Source of the DNA: an uncultured Acidaminococcus sp.
GTDB lineage: Bacteria; Bacillota; Negativicutes; Acidaminococcales; Acidaminococcaceae
Direction: 5' to 3'
DNA: 64,000 nt
Assembly: GCA_900554515.1 (NCBI GenBank)
Contig: USHN01000001.1
Coordinates: 62,001 to 126,000 of the forward strand
The position numbers and the translations under genes were made by a program. Of this stretch, positions 42,980 through 49,971 are shown piece after piece (the stretch's first letter is position 1; each line of letters begins with the position of its first letter). The notes under the pieces were generated by a model. That model did no database searches and had not been told where the DNA came from. It saw only the letters and a list, made by a program, of their open reading frames with translations.

Positions 42980-43775
42980 CGGCATCCTCCACTTCTGCGA
43001 TCCAATCCGCATAGTTCCGTTCTCCCAGATCCTCCGTTGCCTTTCGGGCCTGGTTCAGTGCTCCCTCGACTCCTCCGAGTCGGGATACACTTCCCCCTTT
43101 GAGCGGGAAAAAGCCTTGCCAGGAGTTCATGGTGCTCTGGTCCGCAATGGCTGCCATCAGGTCCTGGTCTCCCTGCGCCAGGGTATTGAGCCTTTTGAGT
43201 GCCAGTTCAGTGGCACGGGTAGTCAGAGGCTTCCGGATCCTGGTACGCATTTCCATCCAACCGATCAAGGATGCTTTGAGTTCTGCATTGTCACCAGCGA
43301 AGAGGCGAATCAAATCAAGGGGCGCATTTTCTTTTTTATCTTTTTCTTTTCTCGTCTTAGTCTTGTCTTTATCTAGTTTAGGTATGGTATCACTTTGCGT
43401 ATCATCCAAGCGACACTTTGCGTCTTCCTTGTGTATCACGCAAGTATCACTTTGCGTATCAATTTGCGTCTCTTTAAGGAACGCAAATGGGATAATTTGA
43501 TATAGTGCAGCCTGATTTCCTTTGCGTACAGTGACCTTTATTCTTCCTGCTTGTTGGAGAGCGTTCCTTGCCCGAATGATGGCCTGCTTGCTCAGACCTG
43601 TGTCCAATTCTAACGCTGATATGGCCAGATTGAATTCCGTCCGCCAGCCGGTGCGGTTGCAATAATGCATCAATGCAAACCAAAGGACACGTGCGGTGGT
43701 TGGGACAGGATTCGTAATCAGCCAATCGTGGAAAGAATTGATTTCACTCAGGTAGTTGATTTCCAAGACGCTCAC
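42972..43775 (-). CDS. Phage replication initiator with N-terminal winged helix
   Basis: 267 residues. A winged-helix N-terminus (PTTARVLWFALMHYCNRTGW; LSKQAIIRARNALQQAGRIKV), a charged linker (KLDKDKTKTRKEKDKKEN) and a C-terminal DnaD-like region (GWMEMRTRIRKPLTTRATELALKRLNTL; STMNSWQGFFPLKGG). The DNA coding for the linker carries iterons (see 43394-43527), as in lambda O-type initiators that bind an origin in their own gene. Confidence 0.82.
   Translation of the reverse strand: MSVLEINYLSEINSFHDWLITNPVPTTARVLWFALMHYCNRTGWRTEFNLAISALELDTGLSKQAIIRARNALQQAGRIKVTVRKGNQAALYQIIPFAFLKETQIDTQSDTCVIHKEDAKCRLDDTQSDTIPKLDKDKTKTRKEKDKKENAPLDLIRLFAGDNAELKASLIGWMEMRTRIRKPLTTRATELALKRLNTLAQGDQDLMAAIADQSTMNSWQGFFPLKGGSVSRLGGVEGALNQARKATEDLGERNYADWIAEVEDADG
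43394..43527. repeat. Candidate phage origin: TTTGCGT iterons inside the initiator gene
   Basis: TTTGCGT occurs at 43394, 43417, 43451, 43463 and 43521 (plus strand), the first three within CACTTTGCGT, with ACGCAAA inverted at 43481 and ACGCAAG at 43438. A T-rich tract (43325-43380) adjoins. This is the usual build of a phage origin. Confidence 0.6.
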
Positions 43776-43779
43776 CTCC

Positions 43780-44316
43780 TTACTTCCAGGATTCTTTTAA
43801 CCCTTCTAACTCTGTGGGAGTCATTGTTTCGATTCCCAGTCCTTTTGCTTCTTCTACCAGATCATCTATGAGCCGGCCCATTTCAAACCTGTCATAGGTG
43901 CTTGACCCGTAGTAAGCAGCTATATCCGTTGTCTCTCCATCCGTACTCATGGGCTCAGCTACCCAACCCAGCCCATTTGCATGCCACCGTTCTACAAACC
44001 TTTCGGCAGCATAGCTCATAACACGCACGATGTTGAAACTTCCTACTTTTTGGATTTCCTGCCGATACACCTCCTCTTTGCTGGTCCGAAGTACTTCTGC
44101 GATCTTTTGCATCAGAACCCAGGCATAAGCATTTGCCGAAAGGCTGCGCTGCCGTTTGACTGGATCCATGGAAAGGGTATATTCCCGTTTTCCCTCGTTG
44201 ATCTTTTTTACCAGGTCAATGACAGCCTGTTTATCTTTTGGCTCTACATTGACCACCAGTTTCATCTTCCGACTGAGAGGATCCGCTACAACCTGTTCTA
44301 CGTTTACCAGCTTCAT
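43780..44316 (-). CDS. NinB/Orf-like recombination protein
   Basis: 178 residues: YTLSMDPVKRQRSLSANAYAWVLMQKIAEVLRTSKEEVYRQ and YDRFEMGRLIDDLVEEAKGLGIETMTPTELEGL. The RS..ANaY.W.l...ia. motif marks the NinB-like family, which helps load recombinases on SSB-coated DNA. It overlaps the HNH-like gene by 4 bp. Confidence 0.75.
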   Translation of the reverse strand: MKLVNVEQVVADPLSRKMKLVVNVEPKDKQAVIDLVKKINEGKREYTLSMDPVKRQRSLSANAYAWVLMQKIAEVLRTSKEEVYRQEIQKVGSFNIVRVMSYAAERFVERWHANGLGWVAEPMSTDGETTDIAAYYGSSTYDRFEMGRLIDDLVEEAKGLGIETMTPTELEGLKESWK

Positions 44317-44597
44317 AAGTAGTTCCTCCCAATCAGTTTCAAAAATTCTTCCCGGGTGTGTGTCTTCTCAAACGCTTCCTGGCATTTTCTTTTTAGGAAC
44401 AGATCCAGGCGTTTGTTGAAATGCACTCCGTCATTGCCGGTATGATGATCCCTGCAAAGCGGGACAATGAAGCCATTTGCCTCACTGACCCGTCTGTTTG
44501 CAGTTCCGTAATACACATGATGGATGGCCTCTCTGGGCCTTCCACAGAAGATGCAGCGGTCCAGATCATTGGTTATAATTGAGACTCTGCTGCCCAT
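44313..44597 (-). CDS. HNH-like zinc-binding phage protein
   Basis: 94 residues: DRCIFCGRPREAIHHVYYGTANRRVSE, FIVPLCRDHHTGNDGVHFN. C-x2-C, HH and C..HH resemble an HNH/zinc fold common next to recombination genes. The nuclease Asn is uncertain. It overlaps the end of erf. Confidence 0.7.
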   Translation of the reverse strand: MGSRVSIITNDLDRCIFCGRPREAIHHVYYGTANRRVSEANGFIVPLCRDHHTGNDGVHFNKRLDLFLKRKCQEAFEKTHTREEFLKLIGRNYL

Positions 44598-45315
44598 TGC
44601 TGTTGTACATCTTCTCCTTTTTCAGCTGCAGCTGATGCATACAGGCTTGCCATTGCTGCTGGGTCAGCTGCGGAATGCTCGGTGCTCCTGTCCATCTCAG
44701 CATATTGGTAATTCTAGTTTCTAGATTCAGCATGCTGCCCTGCTGTGTCTCTTCAAATAGGCGTTTTAACTGGTCAATCTGAGATTGAGATACAGCCTGA
44801 TTGACTGCTCTTTGCACCCGGCTGCGTTCTGCTTCCTGGTTGTCTCTAGCATCTGCATCCTGAATATCGTCCAGGAGGAACAACCCTCCCAGCGCATATT
44901 TTCGGGCATAACTGCTGCAAGCGCCAGTGATCTGAGAAGAATCCATTCCCTTTCTTTCGTCTTCTTCCCTGGCATATCCGATATTCTCTGCCCATGCATC
45001 GCTTTCACAGTCACGAAGGCAGGCGGTCGCTCGAAGATAAAATCGCTCTTTAATACGAATAACTTCATCAGTTATCCTCATGGCAACTTTGTATTTCTTC
45101 AAAAGAGGTTTCAGTGCTGCCTGGATATCCTCTACGCTGCGGTAATGATATTTACCGTAGTTGTTGTACTGGTTCTTCGGGACACTGAGCTCATTTTGGA
45201 TACAGGTAAGCTTCACGAAAAGGTCCATCGGTTTCGTCGCTTCCACCTGTGGTTTTTCGGCTTCTGGCTGAGGCTCCTGAACAGTCGCTTCTGCCTGTTG
45301 TTTTTCTTCTGTCAT
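44566..45315 (-). CDS. Erf family ssDNA annealing recombinase
   Basis: 249 residues from the ATG just after the gam stop. Core: MDLFVKLTCIQNELSVPKNQYNNYGKYHYRSVEDIQAALKPLLKKY and KGMDSSQITGACSSYARKYALGGLFLLDD, the Erf signature (Y.YrsveDi; G...tYarRYaL..lf.i.d). A Gln-rich C-terminus follows. It anneals single strands during phage recombination. The first 30 residues are a low-complexity Glu/Gln tail. Confidence 0.88.
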   Translation of the reverse strand: MTEEKQQAEATVQEPQPEAEKPQVEATKPMDLFVKLTCIQNELSVPKNQYNNYGKYHYRSVEDIQAALKPLLKKYKVAMRITDEVIRIKERFYLRATACLRDCESDAWAENIGYAREEDERKGMDSSQITGACSSYARKYALGGLFLLDDIQDADARDNQEAERSRVQRAVNQAVSQSQIDQLKRLFEETQQGSMLNLETRITNMLRWTGAPSIPQLTQQQWQACMHQLQLKKEKMYNSNGQQSLNYNQ

Positions 45316-45316
45316 C

Positions 45317-45871
45317 TTAGTCCACCTCCGTGTAGAATTTGTCCGGTTGCTGCTCAACGGTAACCCCTGGAATGATTTCTCCGTCTTGGCTAATCAAATG
45401 ATCGCCATCAACAGTGCAGCCTTTCTTCAAGTTTGCCCAGTCTACGGATTTCTTGATTTTTACACAATCAGGCAGTTCTTTCTCTGCATACTCTAATAAG
45501 GTCGCTTCATCTCTCTGAAACTTGGCCGGTGACTTTCGGAATCCAAATTTCCCGTTAGGAAGAGAGATGCTGCGTTTTTTCTTTCCCTCCAGTTGAGTCT
45601 CTGCATACATTTGTAGCAGCGCAGAAAGATGTTCCTGGGCATCCATCAATGGACGAGTTCGTTTTTCCAGGTATTCGTCTAAGCTTTTCTTCTTGGCTTC
45701 TACAAACCGCAGCACATCCTCAATTTCTGCTTCTTTCTCCCGGATTTTTCCTAAGCACCAGTCTGCTTCTTTGGCAGTTTTGGGTTTCCACACCTCCTTA
45801 TTCACATAAGTCGGAGCTGTTTCTTCCAGGAAATCTTTTTCGTAATCCATCACATTAATTTTCCTTTTCAT
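45317..45871 (-). CDS. Gam-like host-nuclease inhibitor protein
   Basis: 184 residues: a coiled coil (ADWCLGKIREKEAEIEDVLRFVEAKKKSLDEYLEKR) then KKKRSISLPNGKFGFRKSPAKFQRDEATLLEYAEKELPDCVKIKKSVDWANLKKG. This is the Mu Gam/DUF1071-neighbour family of DNA-end-binding proteins that protect from RecBCD-like nucleases. It is first in the recombination set with erf. Confidence 0.82.
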   Translation of the reverse strand: MKRKINVMDYEKDFLEETAPTYVNKEVWKPKTAKEADWCLGKIREKEAEIEDVLRFVEAKKKSLDEYLEKRTRPLMDAQEHLSALLQMYAETQLEGKKKRSISLPNGKFGFRKSPAKFQRDEATLLEYAEKELPDCVKIKKSVDWANLKKGCTVDGDHLISQDGEIIPGVTVEQQPDKFYTEVD

Positions 45872-45899
45872 TTCGAGCCTCCCATGTTATAATAATTAC

Positions 45900-45953
45900 G
45901 GAGCATGTGCTCCGATCACCTTATGGTGGCCATCAGCTCTCCACTGATGGTCA
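45900..45953 (-). promoter_or_regulatory. Three consecutive hairpins before gam
   Basis: On the minus strand ACCATCAG-loop-CTGATGG (45931-45952), CACC-ATAA-GGTG (45917-45928) and GGAGC-ACAT-GCTCC (45900-45913), ending about 30 nt before the gam ATG. The first loop contains AGTGGAGAGC, the same ten bases as in the hairpin at 39216-39225. Read on the plus strand, the first hairpin is followed by a T-run. Confidence 0.5.
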
Positions 45954-45969
45954 TTTTTTATTGGAAAAA

Positions 45970-46149
45970 TCATACGGTCATCAACCCTACTAGAATAGCC
46001 AACCCCATCACCGTTGCTGATATACCAGCCATGAAACCCTGGAACCTGGGAGGCCATTCCCGAATATCGTCAATCACAATGCCGGCCAGAATGTAAATCC
46101 AAAACACCGGAGCCAGCAGCAATTCAGCAATCCTGTAATCCCTCTTCAT
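45970..46149 (-). CDS. Small two-span membrane protein
   Basis: 59 residues from MKRDYRIAELLLAPVFWIYIL, with a second hydrophobic stretch GISATVMGLAILVGLMTV. It overlaps the upstream gene's end. Unknown function. Confidence 0.55.
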   Translation of the reverse strand: MKRDYRIAELLLAPVFWIYILAGIVIDDIREWPPRFQGFMAGISATVMGLAILVGLMTV

Positions 46150-46357
46150 TTTCTTTCTCTCCTTCCGCGAAATCGAACCCATCATTCATGCTGCCCAATA
46201 CCTTGGCAGCTTTGTCTCTCATATCTGTCCATTTCTGGATATTGATAATCGCTACTCCTGCGTTTTCCAGGGTATCTGTAGCCTGGCACATGTCAGCAAT
46301 ACTATCCAGCAGCACATCTACCTGATTAAAGAATTCATCGTCCACTTTGTAAACCAT
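46124..46357 (-). CDS. Hypothetical phage protein
   Basis: 77 residues from the ATG overlapping the previous stop by a base (TAATG). Helical: DEFFNQVDVLLDSIADMCQATDTLENAG, then an acidic end FAEGEKENEEG. Not recognised. Confidence 0.6.
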   Translation of the reverse strand: MVYKVDDEFFNQVDVLLDSIADMCQATDTLENAGVAIINIQKWTDMRDKAAKVLGSMNDGFDFAEGEKENEEGLQDC

Positions 46358-46809
46358 TATGCTTCCCTCCCAATCAGTGTTTTGAGATCCATGCCCAGTG
46401 CTTCTGCAATCTTCCACCAAGTTTCAATAGTGAACCTTCTATAACCTCTGAGCACTTTAGCCAGGTGCCCCTCACACAAGCCTAGATCCATTTCAAACTG
46501 CCGCACCGGCCGCCCTTTTTGTTTGCGGATCCGTTCCAGATTCTGCAATCCCCGCTCCGTTTCTTCGGGACTGATTTTCTGAATCACAGCTTTGGGCGGT
46601 TTGATCAAATCACTCAGTTTCTTGCCAAGGGCCTTAGCCAGCAGCTGCAGATTTTCGGGAGTTGATTCCCGAATAAATCCTGACTCAAAGCAGCAGATCC
46701 ATGTGGGGCTGAGTCCAATAGCTGCGCTGAGTTGCCGACCGGACAACCCTTTCACGATCCGGTAGTACCTGACGTTAGCCCGAATATTCTCAATCATTTT
46801 TGCGTCCAT
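46357..46809 (-). CDS. Double-HTH regulator (two XRE-type domains)
   Basis: 150 residues. Two helix-turn-helix units: IVKGLSGRQLSAAIGLSPTWICCFESG (about 18-45) and GRPVRQFEMDLGLCEGHLAKVLRG (about 98-122), each with the XRE layout. Encoded right after the excisionase-like gene. It may regulate early genes; target unknown. Confidence 0.75.
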   Translation of the reverse strand: MDAKMIENIRANVRYYRIVKGLSGRQLSAAIGLSPTWICCFESGFIRESTPENLQLLAKALGKKLSDLIKPPKAVIQKISPEETERGLQNLERIRKQKGRPVRQFEMDLGLCEGHLAKVLRGYRRFTIETWWKIAEALGMDLKTLIGREA

Positions 46810-47120
46810 TACAAACCGCCTTCTTTCAAAGCTTCCAACATTCTTGACGTCGTTCCTTTCAGAATGGTTTCAAGCTGCTGGATCCTTGCGTCTTTATTCT
46901 TTAGCTCAGCTTCCAGCTCTTTGAAACGGAAAGGCGTGTATTCCTGAGCATTGCTCCCTTCTCCTGCAAGGGCATACACATCTTTTGCTCTGAATCTCAC
47001 TCCTGGCAGATCATGTAGCTGCGGAAGGATGTTGTGATCTCTCAGGTAGTAAACGCTTGAAAGACCGATATTCAAGACTTCAGCCGTTTCCGTGGCTGTC
47101 AGTACCAACTTGTCTTTCAT
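46809..47120 (-). CDS. Excisionase-like HTH_17 protein with coiled coil
   Basis: 103 residues. LVLTATETAEVLNIGLSSVYYLRDHNILPQL and GVRFRAKDVYAL form a MerR/excisionase winged helix; ELEAELKNKDARIQQLETIL is a coiled coil. It could be a directionality factor or a regulator. AAAGGAG precedes the ATG. Confidence 0.7.
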   Translation of the reverse strand: MKDKLVLTATETAEVLNIGLSSVYYLRDHNILPQLHDLPGVRFRAKDVYALAGEGSNAQEYTPFRFKELEAELKNKDARIQQLETILKGTTSRMLEALKEGGL

Positions 47121-47150
47121 AATTGGCTCCTTTCTCTTTTTTCATCTGCG

Positions 47151-47179
47151 CTTTCTGCTATAATTTAAGAAGCAGAAAG
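47151..47179 (+). promoter_or_regulatory. Extended -10 promoter inside an inverted repeat
   Basis: TGCTATAAT (47156-47164) lies between CTTTCTGC (47151-47158) and GCAGAAAG (47172-47179), an 8-bp perfect inverted repeat. It drives the plus-strand gene at 47192 and may be an operator. Confidence 0.55.
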
Positions 47180-47191
47180 GAGAGGATTTAC

Positions 47192-47779
47192 TTGACATCA
47201 GTAGAAGAGGATTTTGAGGGCTTTCGTAAGGCAGCTTCCATTTTAAGTAACCCTTTGTATCTGCAAGCTGCCAAAATAGCAGAACTTGATAACTATCAAG
47301 AAAGGCAGCGAACTTATCACAATCAGGAACGAACCCTTTCTCAACCTTGTATTGACCAGCTTATCCGATCAATTGCATCAGGGCATAATTCTTATCAAGA
47401 CCTTCAACAGAAAGTGCCAGATATCAATTCCCCAACCATGTGTGCTTACATAGCCACTGCGTTTAAAGATGATCCTAAAAGACCTTCAAGCCCCATGTCC
47501 CTGACCTCTTTAAGATTCGCTAATCAAAAGCTCCATTACTTTCAGGTCAATCCAGTACCAGAAGATTTTTACGACCTTTATGAATTCAAGCCAACAGACT
47601 CTTTTTCTCTTTCAGTTGCAGGAGAAAATCGTTGGTATGATCTCAAACAAGAAGATTTAATGCTTTCACTTACCAAACAATCAATAAACAGCGCAGAGAC
47701 AGCTGTGAAATGGACAAAAATCGGGATCGTTGTCAGCGTAGTTTTATTTTTATTAGAAAAAGTATTAAGTCGGTTATAA
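47192..47779 (+). CDS. Tail-anchored protein of unknown function (single-gene unit)
   Basis: 195 residues from a TTG with AAAGGAGAGG 7-8 bp upstream. A soluble domain (EEDFEGFRKAASILSNPLYL, RPSSPMSLTSLRFANQKLHYF, FSLSVAGENRWYDLKQEDL) and one C-terminal membrane segment (TKIGIVVSVVLFLLEKVL). It runs against the early operon and has its own promoter, so it may be expressed in the lysogen. Not recognised; envelope or phage-exclusion function is a guess. Confidence 0.65.
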   Translation: MTSVEEDFEGFRKAASILSNPLYLQAAKIAELDNYQERQRTYHNQERTLSQPCIDQLIRSIASGHNSYQDLQQKVPDINSPTMCAYIATAFKDDPKRPSSPMSLTSLRFANQKLHYFQVNPVPEDFYDLYEFKPTDSFSLSVAGENRWYDLKQEDLMLSLTKQSINSAETAVKWTKIGIVVSVVLFLLEKVLSRL

Positions 47780-47891
47780 TAATGCCAATTGAAACCCGTA
47801 TATAAGCCTTAGCAGTTTCCAATCGTTCATCATCATTTGCAAATTGTGTTCTGAAGCAAACTCGCCAAAAATGCTTTAATTTTTCTCCCAT
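47733..47891 (-). CDS. Small membrane protein
   Basis: 52 residues from MGEKLKHFWRVCFRTQFANDD with GGAAGG upstream, and a membrane segment IGIIITDLILFLIKI. It converges on the 47192 gene and overlaps its 3' end by 47 bp. A longer frame to 48056 overlaps the DUF2513 gene and is not chosen. Confidence 0.5.
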   Translation of the reverse strand: MGEKLKHFWRVCFRTQFANDDERLETAKAYIRVSIGIIITDLILFLIKIKLR

Positions 47892-47922
47892 AGTCTTTCC
47901 TTCCTTGATTGCCCTGTTCATC

Positions 47923-47931
47923 TGATATAAT
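47923..47931 (+). promoter_or_regulatory. Extended -10 promoter of the DUF2513 gene
   Basis: TGATATAAT, 15 bp before the GTG start, within TCTGATATAAT, which is repeated before 48859 and resembles the one before 47192. Confidence 0.5.
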
Positions 47932-47946
47932 GCCAGAAGAAAGGAT

Positions 47947-48339
47947 GTGCCCAAAATAAAACGCGATTTAGATTTAATCCGTAGAATCTTATTACAAACA
48001 GAAGCCTCTGATAGTACTTCCCTTACTGCTGCCGATTTTAAAAACTTATGCAGCAATGAGGATAATCTCTATTACAATATCCATATGATGTATCAGGCTG
48101 GATTGATAGACGCCGTTGATATAAGACGCTATGATAATGTGTTCCCACAGTATCAAATCAAATGTCTGTCTAACTCAGGCTGTGAGTACCTGGATACCAT
48201 TCGGAATGGATTTGTATGGAGAAAAACCAAGGCATCGCTCAAGCCCGTTGGAGGTACTGCTTCAATTGAGGTAGTACAAGAGATTGCAAGGAAGATCCTT
48301 ATAAAACATCTTGAGACTCATTGCACAGCCAGTTTTTGA
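47947..48339 (+). CDS. DUF2513 family protein
   Basis: 130 residues from a GTG start: KIKRDLDLIRRILLQTE, NIHMMYQAGLIDAVDIRRYD, IKCLSNSGCEYLDTIRNGFVW, ASIEVVQEIARKILIKHL. This matches DUF2513, a small winged-helix-like family frequent in prophages and plasmids. The leader would be only about 9 nt. It overlaps the next gene. Confidence 0.75.
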   Translation: MPKIKRDLDLIRRILLQTEASDSTSLTAADFKNLCSNEDNLYYNIHMMYQAGLIDAVDIRRYDNVFPQYQIKCLSNSGCEYLDTIRNGFVWRKTKASLKPVGGTASIEVVQEIARKILIKHLETHCTASF

Positions 48340-48625
48340 AGAGCAGGTTCCCGTTGAAGATGTTCCCGATTTTACTGAAGAACAAAGCCTTCAGCTAAAC
48401 CAGTGGTTTCCCTCTTTAAGTAATCGATTAGCGAAAGAAAAAGGCTTAATAATACAAATCATCGTTGCCTTCCTATTTGGACTAATCAGCAACCTTCCAC
48501 AGCATTTAGACGCTGTCCGTGCACATCAAGACGCCGTTCAAGCTCATCAGGATTTCCTGGACTCACAGAAGTATGCCCAGCCCGTCCAAACAAACATCCC
48601 CAGTGCTTCCGCCAAGAGAAAATAA
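48311..48625 (+). CDS. Hypothetical membrane protein, partner of the DUF2513 gene
   Basis: 104 residues from a TTG; EEQVPVEDVPDFTEEQSLQLNQWF, one membrane segment (GLIIQIIVAFLFGLISNL) and repeated HLDAVRAHQDAVQAHQD. It overlaps DUF2513 by 29 bp in the same direction. The start is uncertain. Confidence 0.5.
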   Translation: MRLIAQPVFEEQVPVEDVPDFTEEQSLQLNQWFPSLSNRLAKEKGLIIQIIVAFLFGLISNLPQHLDAVRAHQDAVQAHQDFLDSQKYAQPVQTNIPSASAKRK

Positions 48626-48792
48626 AGCAGCGCAAAATCCCACTTCTGAGTCATTATTACGAAAATGTTGATATTCAGCAGGCCATAAATTAACAGATTC
48701 GCATAGAACTCCTTTCTGGAAAGAAGCCGCTGTTCTTCAAGCTGCCGCTTGAGTTCGGCGTTTTCTGTTTTCAGTCGGTCAAGTTCATTCAT
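48547..48792 (-). CDS. Coiled-coil membrane protein
   Basis: 81 residues: LDRLKTENAELKRQLEEQRL coiled coil, then two membrane segments (ANLLIYGLLNINIFVIMT; ALLYFLLAEALGMFVWTGW). A G-rich site precedes the ATG. It converges with the previous gene and overlaps it by 79 bp, so only one of the two may be real at full length. Confidence 0.5.
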   Translation of the reverse strand: MNELDRLKTENAELKRQLEEQRLLSRKEFYANLLIYGLLNINIFVIMTQKWDFALLYFLLAEALGMFVWTGWAYFCESRKS

Positions 48793-48824
48793 AAGTTAAT
48801 CCCCCCTTAGTTTGACCCCATTTC

Positions 48825-48833
48825 TGATATAAT
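48825..48833 (+). promoter_or_regulatory. Extended -10 promoter of the 48859 gene
   Basis: TGATATAAT preceded by TTTC, 26 bp before an ATG with AAAGGAGGTGAT. It is almost the same as the promoter at 47923. Confidence 0.55.
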
Positions 48834-48858
48834 TGAAAGCAAGAAAGGAGGTGATATT

Positions 48859-49302
48859 ATGGAAAAGACTTTGCTGGATGTTTTAAAAAACCGAATTGAT
48901 ACTAAAACCGGTGTGATTACAACTTTAGCGCTCACGTTGAAAACATTTAAAAGCGCCACCCCTGAATCAAAGGCCCCTTTTTCTTTAGACGGCAATAGGT
49001 TAATCATCATTACAAATTTTGCAAGCATCGCTTGCGAACTGATTACTCCGAACGATGATGTAAAAGAGTTTTCAAACGCACAAGTCATTTTCAAAGCAGC
49101 CATGGCATCTACAGATAAAATTTATGAAACTTTATCCCCAGATGCTCTCGTCATTAGCAATTCCAAAACATTGCTTCTAAAAAATGCTCAGGTTGTCCCG
49201 TTTGCGAGCCCTCAACAAACTCTGAATTATGAAGTCCTTGCAATCTTCACCGATCAGATTGTTGGCGTTACCATCGGAAACTTTAATCGAAATCCTGACT
49301 GA
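48859..49302 (+). CDS. Hypothetical protein, single-gene unit with promoter and terminator
   Basis: 147 residues: EKTLLDVLKNRIDTKTGVITTLALTLKTF, IITNFASIACELITPNDDVKEFS, YETLSPDALVISNSKTLLLKNAQV. Strong ribosome binding site, own promoter and a strong terminator at 49314. Not recognised. The moron-like build suggests expression from the prophage. Confidence 0.7.
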   Translation: MEKTLLDVLKNRIDTKTGVITTLALTLKTFKSATPESKAPFSLDGNRLIIITNFASIACELITPNDDVKEFSNAQVIFKAAMASTDKIYETLSPDALVISNSKTLLLKNAQVVPFASPQQTLNYEVLAIFTDQIVGVTIGNFNRNPD

Positions 49303-49313
49303 ATAACCCTTAG

Positions 49314-49346
49314 GGTCTTTTGCTCCCAGCAGAAGACCTTTTTTTT
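49314..49346 (+). terminator. Rho-independent terminator
   Basis: An 11-bp stem GGTCTTTTGCT/AGCAGAAGACC (one G-U pair) with loop CCC, followed by eight T. It is 12 bp after the 48859 gene's stop. Confidence 0.88.
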
Positions 49347-49406
49347 GTTTCCGCTTCTTCATTCCATTTCTCCCTTCATCTTCATCTGAGTTAGGCGCTA
49401 GCACGA

Positions 49407-49552
49407 TATGACAATGGGTATCGGGGCTAACGCTTGGGCATGCTATGACAATAGGTACCGGGACTAACGCTTGGCACACTATGACAATAGGTACCGGGGC
49501 TAACGCTTGGGCATGCTATGACAATAGGTACCGGGACTAACGCTTGGCATGC
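49407..49552. repeat. Four tandem 36/37-bp repeats
   Basis: TATGACAA...GGTACCGGG(G/A)CTAACGCTTGG(G)CA repeated at 49407, 49444, 49480 and 49517 with alternating lengths 37, 36, 37, 36, so the higher-order unit is 73 bp. The array covers the 3' end of the small gene starting at 49652; the extra G in the 37-bp units shifts frame. Confidence 0.85.
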
Positions 49553-49652
49553 TATGGGTATGAGCCGTAGGCTTTGAGTACATTGGCCGGTTTTCTATTT
49601 CTTTTAGAAAATCGGCTATTTCTTTTGGCATTCCATTAATTTTCACTTCCAT
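49500..49652 (-). CDS. Small early protein whose end is the repeat array
   Basis: 50 residues: VKINGMPKEIADFLKEIENRP is a motif seen in small phage proteins, then HSMPSVSPGTYCHSMPKR from the repeats. AAGGAG precedes the ATG. It stops inside the second repeat because of a 37-bp unit. Counting two fewer bases would put it in frame with an open stretch down to 49177. Downstream of cro. Confidence 0.55.
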   Translation of the reverse strand: MEVKINGMPKEIADFLKEIENRPMYSKPTAHTHSMPSVSPGTYCHSMPKR

Positions 49653-49682
49653 GATTTTCTCCTTGCACCTTCAGGCTCTTAA

Positions 49683-49703
49683 TTATTTCTATTTTAGAAA
49701 TAA
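49683..49703. promoter_or_regulatory. Perfect operator-like palindrome downstream of cro
   Basis: TTATTTCTA TTT TAGAAATAA, 9-bp arms. The arm TATTTCTA is shared by the sites in the ci-cro region, so it is probably a repressor-binding site between cro and the next gene. Confidence 0.6.
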
Positions 49704-49717
49704 TGTTGGTAAAAAAA

Positions 49718-49915
49718 TTAACAATATAAATCCTTAATTTCACAGTTAAAAGCATGTGCCAAAATTGGGAGCATACCTGCTCTGAATTCTCTTTTCCCTT
49801 TTTCATAGTTGCAGTAGGCAGGTGCCGATTGGAATCCCAAAAGTTCAGCCATATTTTGCATCGTTAGTCCTTTTTCTTTGCGTTTCTTTTCGACAAACGA
49901 AAGGTTCATTTTCAT
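49718..49915 (-). CDS. Cro-like XRE regulator
   Basis: 65 residues: SFVEKKRKEKGLTMQNMAELLGFQSAPAYCNYEKGKREFR is an XRE helix-turn-helix; HAFNCEIKDLY ends it. Transcribed divergently from ci, first gene of the leftward early operon. A GGGGGG-rich ribosome site lies upstream. Confidence 0.85.
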   Translation of the reverse strand: MKMNLSFVEKKRKEKGLTMQNMAELLGFQSAPAYCNYEKGKREFRAGMLPILAHAFNCEIKDLYC

Positions 49916-49936
49916 TTTGTTACCCCCCTTTGCTTT

Positions 49937-49965
49937 ATTATAATATTTATGTTTTAGAAATACAA
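49937..49965 (-). promoter_or_regulatory. Early leftward promoter (cro)
   Basis: TTGTAT (49960-49965), 17 bp, TATAAT (49937-49942) on the minus strand. A TAGAAATA half-site lies in the spacer. Confidence 0.65.
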
Positions 49966-49971
49966 GTCTTT

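Noticed and set aside
49177..49479. Leftward open frame of 100 codons (or 61 from an inner ATG at 49362).
   Set aside because: It reads through the strong plus-strand terminator at 49314-49346 and overlaps the 3' end of the 48859 gene. It may be a remnant of the small gene's original reading frame, so it is not listed as a gene.
49407..49552. CRISPR array.
   Set aside because: The repeats abut with no spacers and no cas genes are in the window; they are a tandem minisatellite.
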